Of a DNA stretch of 64,000 bases, positions 1-9,396 are shown piece by piece. Source of the stretch: Arsenophonus sp052174455 (GTDB lineage Bacteria > Pseudomonadota > Gammaproteobacteria > Enterobacterales > Enterobacteriaceae); contig JBQMRP010000054.1 of assembly GCA_052174455.1 (NCBI GenBank), positions 21,854 through 85,853 on the forward strand, given 5' to 3'. The stretch's first letter is position 1, and each line of letters starts with the position of its first letter. The position numbers and the translations under genes were made by a program. The notes beneath the pieces were generated by a model. That model ran no database searches, was not told the DNA's origin, and saw only the letters and a program-made list of their open reading frames with translations.

Positions 1-505
1 GTAAGAAAGTAATTGTATCGAAGATGGTTATTAAGAGTTAGAATTCAACTTAGCATAACATCTCAATTATCTGCGAGCGCGTAGCTTAATTGTATTTCCA
101 AATTTTCTACGGAAGACACGGTGCTTTGGTTTTTAGAATGCAATGGCAATGATATTCCAGGATATGCAGGACTAATGTAAATTAGTTACGTAAAATATAT
201 AATGCACTAGTTTCATTTCCTAAAGGTATGCAATAAAAAGTTAAAACTTGTGAGTTTGCTAAGAAATCTAGCTAATAAGGAACTATGATGGGGAGTAATA
301 AATCCCTTAATGTTTTTGTTGGCAAAGTTTCCAGAAAAGCATCCTGCATGATGAAAAAGCTGGAACTAGTTAAGGGGATTTTACTTGCTGACTTTACTGG
401 TAAATAACGTCTAATTTAAGAATAGAGAACAGATTCCATAAAGCATCAAATGTAGAACGTAGTCTGATCCACCATATACCAGAGTTACTGATAACTCATT
501 AGCCA
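1..505 (+). mobile_element. IS256-family remnant, 3' part (decayed)
   Basis: This is the C-terminal half of an IS256/Mutator-family transposase gene, cut at the left by the window edge. It aligns by eye with the better copies at 6.4-7.8 and 16.0-17.4 kb, including the shared stretch near 410-440 that precedes each copy's 3' end. Stops and frameshifts are frequent. A central piece, the region encoding the IESAF-like motif, appears to be deleted around position 360. It cannot encode a working transposase. Confidence 0.7.
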
Positions 506-1524
506 GGTTGAATTATTTATTATGTAAATATCGTAATAATAAAATTAAACCCATTAATTCTAAATTATCTGATCAGATTTATTTATTGTCATCATTACTA
601 TTGGAGAGTAATGAATCTGTTCAACTAGTTTTTGGTTATTTTTTACTCGAAATCAATAATATACTTAGACATAAAAGTAGTGAGATTATTAAAATAGCTA
701 TTAAATAATGGTTGAGTAATGAATTTTTATATTAAAAGATTCGAATTTGAATATATCCGTAAAGTAGCATTAAAAATATGAGCTGACGAAGTAGGTAGGT
801 TATACTATATTAAAAATAATTTTATCTGTATTCATACAGGACGCATCATATTAGAAAATGGTAACCTATTAGGTTTTAGATAAATTTTAGTTAAGTAATG
901 GACTTACTACTATATAAAATTTAAAATTATTTCTGTAACTGATTTTATGTAAAATTAAACGTAAATTTCAGATGAAAGAAATTTAAATTTTGTTATTTCT
1001 AATCCTAGAAGGGAATAGAAAAATTAATCGCTGAAATTGCATAGTGTTTATTAAATTTATAGTATAGATTATTAATCTATAGCCACTTTAATCATGCAGC
1101 TATAGCTGTACTGAATTAGCAGTATATTTTCAGTATCAATTTATGATTTGCAATTTAAAGAAGATAATTTTTTTGATCAAGAGATTGCTATTTAAAGCTA
1201 AATGTTTGGTGTAGCGCACTATTTCCAGATTTTACGCTAGATCACTATTTGTGAGTGAGTAATAAATTATTTACTGATATCAAACCTGTTTTATACTACC
1301 AAGTAGTAGTATGCGACAAGATATCCTATCTTAAATTAATTAAGTGATAAGTTAATTTTTATGAAAGATCTTCTTTCAAAGTTAGAGTTATTCGCACTGA
1401 TTTTCCTAAATGTGATCATGAAATATTAATCCCTGCCAGTATAACTCTGGCTTTTTTATTTTTAATTATAATTAATAGCAAAAAGTTTATAGTTGAAAAA
1501 TTAAATTTCTATTTAAAAGAAGAG
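506..1524. other. Decayed DNA, no recognisable gene
   Basis: No intact gene is visible here. A 66-codon open stretch at 508-708 and a following fragment in another frame (about 720-890) may be a dead chromosomal gene, but I could not name it. The only clear structure is a terminator-like hairpin at 1435-1463. Confidence 0.5.
1435..1463 (+). terminator. Rho-independent terminator-like hairpin
   Basis: A five-base-pair GC-rich stem (gccag/ctggc) with a seven-base loop is followed directly by a run of six T and further T-rich sequence. No living gene lies upstream on this strand, so it is probably a relic of a lost gene. Confidence 0.5.
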
Positions 1525-3440
1525 AAAAAGTATTATCCTTTGCTAAAATGATGATAAGATTGGTTTGATGAACCTATTGTAAATGAAAATTTTATCGAGT
1601 ATATATTTTGATCTAATTCATTAATCCTTGTTAAATTAACTCTATGGATTAGTTTAACAAGGATTGTTTTTCATTTTATAGATTGTTGTTGATAACAATT
1701 CTGTTATCTTCTCAGTTAATTTAAGAATTTATAAAATATTCTATCGTCATACAGAATCCATTTGTATGTATCTGTGAGTAGGAATCCTTTTATTAGAATA
1801 GCGAACCTCGATTTTTCCGGTTTTTTCTAGTCGTTATCTCCAGCGGTCCTATACATCTTCTCTAATAATGTGCCTTGTTGAGGATTCGAGAAGAAATTAT
1901 AGTAATGCAGAATTTTGGAATGCTTCGCCGAAATATGCTAATATAGTGTTCAATTATCTGTTTTTGAGTCAAGGAAGAATGCCTTTACTGCTTATTAGTC
2001 CGGCGGGGTGGTCATAGTAATTTATGTACTACCTTCTTTCTCAATAATATCGTAGTTTTAACATGCATTGTGAGAAATTTAAGGTAGTGTCAGATTTATT
2101 TCATACTATGCTACCTTTTTACCTTTTTAGCGAAATGTACATTTTTTAGTAACGTTCATACTATTCCTTCAGGTGTAACGCCGTCACCGTTTCTTGGCGT
2201 AGATTTACCCCAGATCAGAAAAACTACTTGGAATTTATCAGATAATAGTTGTAACACAGAAGCCGGATGATATCGCCTCACCAGATTTTTCGACCGCTAT
2301 TTTTAAGAATAGCTTATTCTATACAGAATGTTTAATATCTAAACCGCTATGAGTGATGGAGATATGAAGATGTGAATGTTAATTGATTTATTAACTATAA
2401 TTGTATAAGGCACATAAGATACTAATTTCGATATCCTGTTGTGTGCCCACTATAGCATAGTGTGGGGGGTAGCAGATCAAAACAGAGATTTTAGTAGTGG
2501 TCAGTTATTATAAAAAAGTTTAAAGGAGATAAGTATAATAAATGAAAGTAATATATTGTTAGTTGCAATCAGGTAAAATATGAAATTGCTGTACTATAAT
2601 CATTGCTCGGTAGCTTTGACGTTTCATAAACTGTAGGCTTTTGTAACTCTAGAACTTTTACAAGAAAAAATGATTGTGGGAGCATTTATAATAGCACAAT
2701 TCTAGCAACCAGACATCAATGAAATAAGTGGTGTAGGAAAGGATTCCATTGACAAAATAGGATGGGTCCATAAGTGAACACTTTCATCGTGTTTTTAAGA
2801 AAGTTATTTCAGCTTTCATTAATGGTAAAAAGTAGTTTAGTTTGGCGGGGGATTATATGTATGTACATCTGGATATTTTGCTAGAAAAAATAGAAATCGT
2901 TATCTAATAAGTATTGGTCAGATCTATCGGCTCAACTATCTTTATCTTCTTCTAAGGAGAAGAGAAGAAGATGAATTATCATTCCTAGTTCCATATAGGT
3001 GATGGATTGATAGGCAAATATATTTTAGTGATTTCAACTTCATATGCAGTTATATCCAGTATCATCGGCTTGACCTTGTGCCATCCAGTTTCTCAAAACC
3101 AAGGATAATTATAATTATAGAGATGGATAATATTTGTCTATTAAGAAAATAATGGGGACTTTGATGGGTCTAGCATATTGCTATATATGCCTCTTTGTGG
3201 TGTTATGAAAAATTCAGTTGATTTACTCTTATTTATTTCGGGAGGGGGAAATATAAAGAGCTTCGGATAAACAGGTTTTGTAATACGTAAAGTCGCGTAG
3301 TTGTCCTGATTTACCCGATTTATGCTTTTTAGAAGATTTACTTAAATCTATATCTGTGTGAATTTTTAAAAAATTAATATATAGCAAAGTATTAAAGTAG
3401 CACTAAGATTATAAAGATCATAAAAGTAGCGTAGTTGTGC
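1525..3440 (-). mobile_element. IS91-family (IS1294-like) remnant, copy 1
   Basis: This is a full-length (about 1.9 kb) but decayed copy of an IS91-type rolling-circle element, with the transposase on the minus strand. The C-terminal end lies near 1750-1900, where broken frames resemble the family's TDPYKCILC-type zinc motif. It shares both ends and much of its length with the copies at 14.2, 48.1, 55.1 and 60.9 kb. Stops and frameshifts occur throughout. The right end lies about 230 bp before the ompF start. Confidence 0.7.
1623..1678 (+). other. Stem-loop near the 3' end of the IS91 remnant
   Basis: A perfect 13-bp inverted repeat (arms 1623-1635 and 1653-1665, 17-base loop) is followed by a T-rich tract. 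It lies between the transposase C-terminus and the element's left end. A shorter hairpin, also followed by a T-rich tract, occupies the equivalent place in copy 3 (48203-48226). It may be a terminator facing into the element or part of the rolling-circle origin (oriIS) end. Confidence 0.45.
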
Positions 3441-3469
3441 TCCTCAACACCATACTGTCCTACGTTTAC

Positions 3470-3515
3470 TATTATTTATATTTTGAAACATAAAATTTCT
3501 TCTTGTAAGAAGAAT
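3470..3515 (+). promoter_or_regulatory. Possible OmpR-binding region upstream of ompF
   Basis: The stretch around ttttgaaacataaaatttct resembles the tandem OmpR boxes just upstream of the E. coli ompF promoter (a TTTTTGAAACCAAAT-type core). It lies about 165-205 bp upstream of the ompF start, a distance consistent with activation by OmpR. The assignment is by remembered similarity only. Confidence 0.4.
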
Positions 3516-3636
3516 TGTATTTTTGTATTATTTCAAAGTAAATAAAATATTTTACAGTGGAATACTTTGGACGCAGAAACAAGACGACACTAAACTATTA
3601 GAAATGGTTTTCCAATGGTTGGAAACTAATTTTTAT

Positions 3637-3678
3637 CAGTGGCAGGTGTCTGAAATAACACCAATGAGGGTAATAATG
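3637..3678 (+). promoter_or_regulatory. ompF mRNA leader with MicF-type target site and RBS
   Basis: The leader from cagtggcaggtgtc through the gaggg Shine-Dalgarno sequence to the tandem ATG codons closely matches the E. coli ompF 5' leader, which the small RNA MicF pairs with to block translation. In a genome where intergenic DNA is otherwise scrambled, this conservation suggests the leader still functions. The micF gene itself is not in this window. Confidence 0.6.
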
Positions 3679-4794
3679 ATGAAGCGCAATATATTTGCAA
3701 TAGTTATCCCGGCGGCGTTGTTAGCTAGTACAGCAAACGCAGCTGAAATCTATAACAAAGACGGCAATAAACTAGATCTATATGGTAAAGTTGGCGTTCG
3801 TCACTTATTTAGCAAAAGCAGTAGTAGCAATGATTCGCGTGTACATTTTGGTATTAAAGGTGATACTCAAATCTCTGACCAACTAACTGGTTTTGGTCGT
3901 TTTGAATTGGAAACTAAAACCAATAAAAGTGAATCTGAGAACAAAAATACAAATAGTCTAGTTTATACCGGTTTAAAAATTGCTGACTTTGGTTCATTGG
4001 ACTATGGTCGAAACTATGGGGTTTTTTATGATGTCAGCGCATGGACTAACGTTCTGCCTATTTATGGTGCAGACTATATATCTCAGACTGACAGCCACTT
4101 AACTGGTCGTAACCTGTTAACTTACCGTAGTACAGATTTCTTTGGTCTAGTCGATGGATTAAACTTCGCCCTACAGTATCAAGGCAAAAATACAAAAAGC
4201 AATGAATCAGGTACCTCAGATTACTTAAAAAATAACGGTGATGGTTTTAGTGTAGCTGCTAACTATAATATCGGATGGGGCGTTGCATTAGGTGCAGGTT
4301 ATGCAAAATCTAATCGTAGCATGACTGATGAAAATAAAGATTTAAGCGGCGCTGGTGGTAATAGTGCTGAGGGCTGGAATGCCGGTATTAAATATGATGC
4401 CAATAACCTGTATTTAGCAGCAATGTATGGCGAAACTCGTAATATGACTAGCTTTGGTCATGGTGTAGATTCTCTTACTGATCTTAGCTTAACTCGAGTC
4501 GCTAACAAAGCTGAGAACTTTGAATTGGTTGGTCAGTATCTGTTTGATGAAATTGGTCTAAAACCGTCTATTGCTTATGTGCAGTCTAAAGGCAAAGATT
4601 TGCCTGATGTTGTTTACGATCAAAAGCAAGATTTAGTGAAATATGTTTCTCTTGGTGCTTTCTACTATTTCAACAAAAACCTGACCGCAGTTGTTGATTA
4701 CAAAATCAACCTAGTTAATAGTAATGGATTTACCAAAAAATATGGTATTGGCAGTGATAACTTGGTTGGTTTAGGTTTAGTTTATCAATTCTAA
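3676..4794 (+). CDS. ompF: Outer-membrane porin OmpF/OmpC family
   Basis: This encodes a general trimeric porin of the outer membrane that lets small hydrophilic solutes diffuse into the periplasm. The 372-residue precursor starts MMKRN, has a 22-residue signal peptide ending ANA before the mature AEIYNKDGNKLDLYGK, and ends in the aromatic VYQF needed for Bam-dependent assembly. I chose 3676 because of the gaggg ribosome site and the match to the E. coli leader; the frame is open 51 codons further upstream, but that stretch is leader. The neighbour aspC is the same as in E. coli. In constriction loop L3 the usual D-M-L-P-E motif is N-V-L-P-I, so the two acidic residues (E. coli mature D113 and E117) appear to be gone. 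This predicts altered ion selectivity. Confidence 0.93.
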   Translation: MMKRNIFAIVIPAALLASTANAAEIYNKDGNKLDLYGKVGVRHLFSKSSSSNDSRVHFGIKGDTQISDQLTGFGRFELETKTNKSESENKNTNSLVYTGLKIADFGSLDYGRNYGVFYDVSAWTNVLPIYGADYISQTDSHLTGRNLLTYRSTDFFGLVDGLNFALQYQGKNTKSNESGTSDYLKNNGDGFSVAANYNIGWGVALGAGYAKSNRSMTDENKDLSGAGGNSAEGWNAGIKYDANNLYLAAMYGETRNMTSFGHGVDSLTDLSLTRVANKAENFELVGQYLFDEIGLKPSIAYVQSKGKDLPDVVYDQKQDLVKYVSLGAFYYFNKNLTAVVDYKINLVNSNGFTKKYGIGSDNLVGLGLVYQF

Positions 4795-4840
4795 TTATCA
4801 TTTACCGGTAATTTAACAGCAAAAGTGAAAACGTAAATTT

Positions 4841-4876
4841 AAAAAGCAGTGCTAGAGTGGAAAGTGCTGCTTTTTT
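4841..4876 (+). terminator. Rho-independent terminator after ompF
   Basis: An aaaaagcag/ctgcttttt stem is followed by six T, about 50 bp after the ompF stop. It separates ompF from aspC. Confidence 0.7.
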
Positions 4877-5045
4877 ATCAATTTATATTAAGTAGTAAAA
4901 TGCTATTATCAGGTTAATAATATTAACCTAAAATATCATAAGTTTGCTTTATTTTTTATCGTAGAGTGTAGCAAATTGTTTTGCTCGCATTAACCTGGAT
5001 CTCTCTCGATTACTAAATCGTAAGTGAGTTAGTGGAATTATAAAT

Positions 5046-6236
5046 ATGTTAGAAAATATTATTCCGGCTCCTGCCGATCCAATTTTAGGCTTAATAGAGA
5101 GTTTTAATACTGATCCGCGTAAACAAAAAATTAATTTAGGTATTGGTGTTTACAAGGATGAATCAGGGAAAACCCCCATTCTTGTTTCCGTCAAAAAAGC
5201 AGAAAAATATCTATTAGACAACGAAGTAACTAAAAATTATCTCGCTATTAGCGGAATAGCAGAATTTTCCAGCGTTACTCAAACATTACTGTTTGGCAAC
5301 AATCATCCAGTTATCACTCAAAATCGTGCTCGTACTTTACAGGCACTAGGCGGAACTGGTGCATTGCGTATTGCCAGTGAATTTATTGCTAAACAGACCT
5401 CTGCACAACGGATCTGGATTACTCAACCAACCTGGCCAAATCACAAGAATATATTTAAAGCTGCTAATCTGATAAGTTGTCATTACAATTACTATGATGC
5501 TAAAAAGCATAATTTAGATTTTGTTGGCATGTTAACTAGCTTAGAAGATGCGAAGTCGGGTGATGTACTATTACTACATGGTTGCTGTCATAACCCTACC
5601 GGTATCGATCTAACGCCAGAACAATGGGAAATTCTATCTACTCTAGCAGCAGAAAAAAACTTATTACCGGTTTTTGATTTTGCCTATCAAGGTTTTGCTA
5701 AAGGTTTGGAAGAAGATGCACAAGGTTTACGTATTTTTATCAATAAAAATCCTGAAATCATCATTGCCAGTTCCTACTCAAAAAATTTTAGCTTATATAA
5801 TGAACGGGTTGGCGCCTGTACGATTATTGCTAATAATAGTGATCAAGCAGAACAAGCATTTAGTCAAATAAAATTGATTATTAGAGCAAACTATTCTAAT
5901 CCTCCTTCCCACGGTGCAGCCATTGTTACCACTATTTTATCCGATGAGTTTCTAAAGAAAGAGTGGAGCGAAGAGCTAACAATAATGCGGCAGCGTATTC
6001 AACGTATGCGGCAATTATTTGTAAATACATTACAAGAAAAAGGCGCTAAACAAGATTTTAGTTTTATTAGAAAACAAAATGGCATGTTCTCTTTTAGTGG
6101 TCTTAATCAAGACCAAATAACTCAGTTACGTGAAAAATATGCTATATATGCAATTAGTTCAGGCCGAATTAATGTCGCTAGCTTAACATTACAAAATATG
6201 ATTCCTTTATGCAAAGCTATCATTAATGTTTTATAA
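5046..6236 (+). CDS. aspC: Aspartate aminotransferase
   Basis: This is a PLP-dependent transaminase that interconverts aspartate plus 2-oxoglutarate with oxaloacetate plus glutamate in the cytoplasm. At 396 residues it has exactly the E. coli AspC length and aligns end to end. The PLP-binding lysine is K246 in SSYSKNFSLYNERVG; N183, D211 and Y214 of the cofactor pocket are present, and the C-terminal substrate-binding arginine is present in SSGRINVAS. It lies downstream of ompF, as in E. coli, but is followed by IS256 debris instead of its usual neighbours. No sign of damage is visible. Confidence 0.96.
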   Translation: MLENIIPAPADPILGLIESFNTDPRKQKINLGIGVYKDESGKTPILVSVKKAEKYLLDNEVTKNYLAISGIAEFSSVTQTLLFGNNHPVITQNRARTLQALGGTGALRIASEFIAKQTSAQRIWITQPTWPNHKNIFKAANLISCHYNYYDAKKHNLDFVGMLTSLEDAKSGDVLLLHGCCHNPTGIDLTPEQWEILSTLAAEKNLLPVFDFAYQGFAKGLEEDAQGLRIFINKNPEIIIASSYSKNFSLYNERVGACTIIANNSDQAEQAFSQIKLIIRANYSNPPSHGAAIVTTILSDEFLKKEWSEELTIMRQRIQRMRQLFVNTLQEKGAKQDFSFIRKQNGMFSFSGLNQDQITQLREKYAIYAISSGRINVASLTLQNMIPLCKAIINVL

Positions 6237-6394
6237 AAAATATTTTTAATTCAAATTGTTACCGATTATGCTAGGATCTTAATCAATTTTTATTATGAGT
6301 AGCTAGCTATAAATTATAGATGTTTAATAAAATTATTTTTGATTAAAAAGATTAAATTAATGTTTAATACTTAAATTAAGTTTTCTTATTTCTT

Positions 6395-7765
6395 GTGTAT
6401 GGTTTCGGAGATCTTAGCGTATTCTTAGATTAATTTCTCGAATAATTACAACAACAGAGAGATGATATTCCATGAAAGTATACCCTATAGATATTTGTAA
6501 AACCAGATATTACCTGTATTCCATTTTGCATGAATTTATTCGTAATAGTGCTAGATAGCTGATAGCAGCCCCTGTGAATTGAAACTCAAAAAACATGCTG
6601 AAAGAGCATGATGAGCGCCTCCTTTTGCGGTAAGCGTGTCTCCATGCTAATTGTCCGTAACGGTTTTGCCACAGAAAACTATATAGATTGCTAATTGGCG
6701 ATGTTGAGATAAAAGTGCTTAAAATAAGGATTGTAGCGACAATAGAATATTCTTCAATAACTCGTTAGTGCCGCTTTATCTGTACTTGCAAAATATAGAA
6801 AAGTTAATATGATTGCTATGCTTGCAAAGCAATAGTCTTGGTGATTCATGAATCTCTGGAGTACTTATCGATAAAAAGTATAAGGTCTCTCTGAAAGCGC
6901 TATCATTAGACTAAAAAAAGAATACCTTGAAGAACATAGGCATTGGTGGTTACGTAATTTACACGATACGCCTAATATTTATTTCTGTGTCGATAACATA
7001 ATCGTCCTATCAGGCAAGATGATCGCTATGGCCTGCTTATTAATATTAGCGGCAGTGCGCATGGATATAAATACATAATTGATATCGAAGATGATTATCG
7101 ATAAGAAGAAGCAAAGTGGCTAAACCGCTCAATAACTGGGTAAGCGTGTGTGGATTAACCGTATCTTCTAGAGTTTCTACAGGAGCCGATGCCCTTAGTT
7201 TTGCAATGGAATAACAAAGATATTCTAGGACATATAGTATTAATGCTATTGAGTACATAAAATAGCTAATATACTGCTTTCACTAACTAAAGGCATACAG
7301 CCGAAAATTAAAGTTGAGCTGCTTGAGGTTTGGTTAGCAGAGAGCCGAAATGTCGCTAATAAAGCTTAATGTTTTGTTGATAAAATGTTTTAGTGAAGCG
7401 CTATTTTGCAGCAATGAAGAATCTGGAGAAAGATCGATAAAAGTTACTGGATTATATCTCTTCCGTCAACGCACACTGAGCATCATAAGAACGAAGAATC
7501 TGATTGGACTTGATTTTTGTGATAGTAAATTTATGAAACTAATGCACGAAGCATTGTGATTCGAAAAACAACCCTTTCAATATTATTAAGTCGTTCCCGT
7601 CTACTAAGAAAATTGGAAGACGCAGCCTAATAAGATTTAAGTACATTACCCTTGGTAGTAAACAAAATCCAATTTAAGGATGGAGAACAGATTTACGAAG
7701 CAATCAGAGGGGGAACATAACCTAACCGTCATACAACAGCTTTGTTAATAACTCTTAGCACAAGT
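6395..7765 (+). mobile_element. IS256-family remnant, near full length
   Basis: This is a complete-length but heavily mutated IS256/Mutator-family element. The 5' part carries the acaacagagagat sequence shared by the other forward copies. The 3' part carries scrambled versions of the catalytic-domain IRTTNxIES region (near 7490) and the terminal segment at 7670-7760. Many stops are present. Short open stretches inside it (7046-7258 minus, 7350-7559 plus) are accidental. Confidence 0.75.
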
Positions 7766-8194
7766 TATTATCTATCATCAAATTAAAGTGCTTAGTAAAT
7801 AACGGTAATATTTTATAACAGGTGTAAAATTTTTAATATACTGCCTAATGCATAAAATAAAGTATTATAGTTGATCGTTCTAGTTCCGTTTTGACAAATT
7901 TTATAATTCTAGACGAAGAATGGATGATAGAAAGTATGGATTTTTTTTGTAAAACGTTTGAATTTATAGAAGGTTGGGTTTTCTTGCAATTAGCCTTGAT
8001 CTAAACAGCATATCCAATAAAATTTAAATAATGTTTAATAAGTATTAATTCGTTATCTAAAATCCTGTTTGCTAGCTATTTATTTTATTTATAAAATTAA
8101 AAATTAAATTATTGCAGCGGGTCAGCGGTAATGTTAAAACCTAATCAGATATCAATAATAGTAAAAGTTTAAATTAGGTTAATGAGGGTAAGTG
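7766..8194. other. Intergenic region upstream of serC
   Basis: This is A+T-rich DNA between the IS256 remnant and serC. No gene, hairpin or repeat was recognised apart from the serC ribosome site (gaggg, 8184-8188). The serC-aroA promoter should lie here, but I cannot pick it confidently. Confidence 0.5.
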
Positions 8195-9283
8195 ATGAGT
8201 AAGGTATATAATTTTAGCGCTGGTCCGGCTATGTTACCGGTAGAAGTTTTGCATCTTGTACAACAAGAGCTTTGTAATTGGAACGGTATGGGTATTTCGG
8301 TGATGGAAATAAGCCATCGCGGTGAAGCATTTATGGAGATAGTCAAAGAAGCTGAACAAAATCTGCGTGAATTATTAAAAATACCTAAAAACTATAAAGT
8401 CCTTTTTTGTCATGGTGGTGCAAGAGGTCAATTTTCCGCCTTACCATTAAATTTATTTCAATCTAATGAAAACGTTGACTATGTTGTTGGTGGTTATTGG
8501 GCAAAGTCTGCTGCGAAAGAGGCGGCAAAATATTGTATTGTTAATGAAATTGATATTCGGCTAGAAAAATCAACTTATTTAAGTGTGCAAGCAATGGATC
8601 AATGGCCATTAATGAAAAGTTCCAAATATCTTCATTATTGCCCAAATGAAACGATTGATGGTATTGCTATTCATACATCACCGAATTTTTCGAGTAATAA
8701 AATTGTGATTGCTGATTATTCCTCAGCGATCTTATCCCGACCACTCGATGTCAGCTGTTTTGGTGTTATTTATGCCGGTGCACAAAAAAATATTGGGGCA
8801 GCAGGTATTGCATTGGTTATTATTCGGGAAGATTTGTTAGGTCGAGCAAAAAAGACAACACCTTCTATCTTTGATTACACGATACTAGCTAAAAATGATT
8901 CAATGTATAATACGCCAGTAACTTTTGCTTGGTATCTCTCAGGAATGGTATTTAAGTGGTTAAAACAGCAGGGTGGGTTAGAAGAAATAGAAAGACGAAA
9001 TCAAGAAAAAGCCCGTATACTATATAATGTTATAGATAATAGTCAATTTTATATTAATCGAATCGATCCAGTTAATCGTTCGGTAATGAATATTCCATTC
9101 CAAATAGTAAAACCTAACTTAGATAATAATTTTATTAAAGCAGCAGAACAGCAAGGGCTGCTTTTTCTGAAAGGACACAAAGCGGCTGGTGGGATGCGTG
9201 CTTCAATTTATAATGCTATGCCATTAGTTGGTGTGCAGAAGTTAGTTGATTTTATGATTGATTTTGAACAGAGAAATAAATAA
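8195..9283 (+). CDS. serC: Phosphoserine/phosphohydroxythreonine aminotransferase
   Basis: This PLP enzyme converts 3-phosphohydroxypyruvate to phosphoserine for serine synthesis, and the equivalent step for pyridoxal phosphate synthesis. The protein of 362 residues matches the E. coli length. The PLP lysine is K198 in YAGAQKNIGAAG, and the CHGGARGQF phosphate-cup motif and the C-terminal KGHKAAGGMRASIYNAMP segment are conserved. ATG 8195 is preferred over the GTG three bases earlier because it sits six bases from the gaggg ribosome site. It is probably co-transcribed with aroA 113 bp downstream, as in other enterics. Confidence 0.95.
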   Translation: MSKVYNFSAGPAMLPVEVLHLVQQELCNWNGMGISVMEISHRGEAFMEIVKEAEQNLRELLKIPKNYKVLFCHGGARGQFSALPLNLFQSNENVDYVVGGYWAKSAAKEAAKYCIVNEIDIRLEKSTYLSVQAMDQWPLMKSSKYLHYCPNETIDGIAIHTSPNFSSNKIVIADYSSAILSRPLDVSCFGVIYAGAQKNIGAAGIALVIIREDLLGRAKKTTPSIFDYTILAKNDSMYNTPVTFAWYLSGMVFKWLKQQGGLEEIERRNQEKARILYNVIDNSQFYINRIDPVNRSVMNIPFQIVKPNLDNNFIKAAEQQGLLFLKGHKAAGGMRASIYNAMPLVGVQKLVDFMIDFEQRNK

Positions 9284-9396
9284 ATTAAATAATCCTTTAT
9301 AGATTAAATTAGTAAAAATACGATCTAACTTTATCATATAAAGTAAATGTGATTTAATTAAGTTATTTAACTGTGTTATTGGAGAATTTACTGTTA

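Noticed and set aside
508..708. 66-residue open frame
   Set aside because: No ribosome site, no known relatives, and decayed surroundings; kept only as part of a gene-free stretch.
3523..3675. 51 extra codons in frame upstream of ompF
   Set aside because: The DNA matches the untranslated ompF leader of E. coli, and the ribosome site and signal peptide fit a start at 3676.
9373..9396. GTG start eight codons upstream in aroA
   Set aside because: The family N-terminus matches from MQALTIQPI; the upstream codons overlap the only ggag ribosome site.
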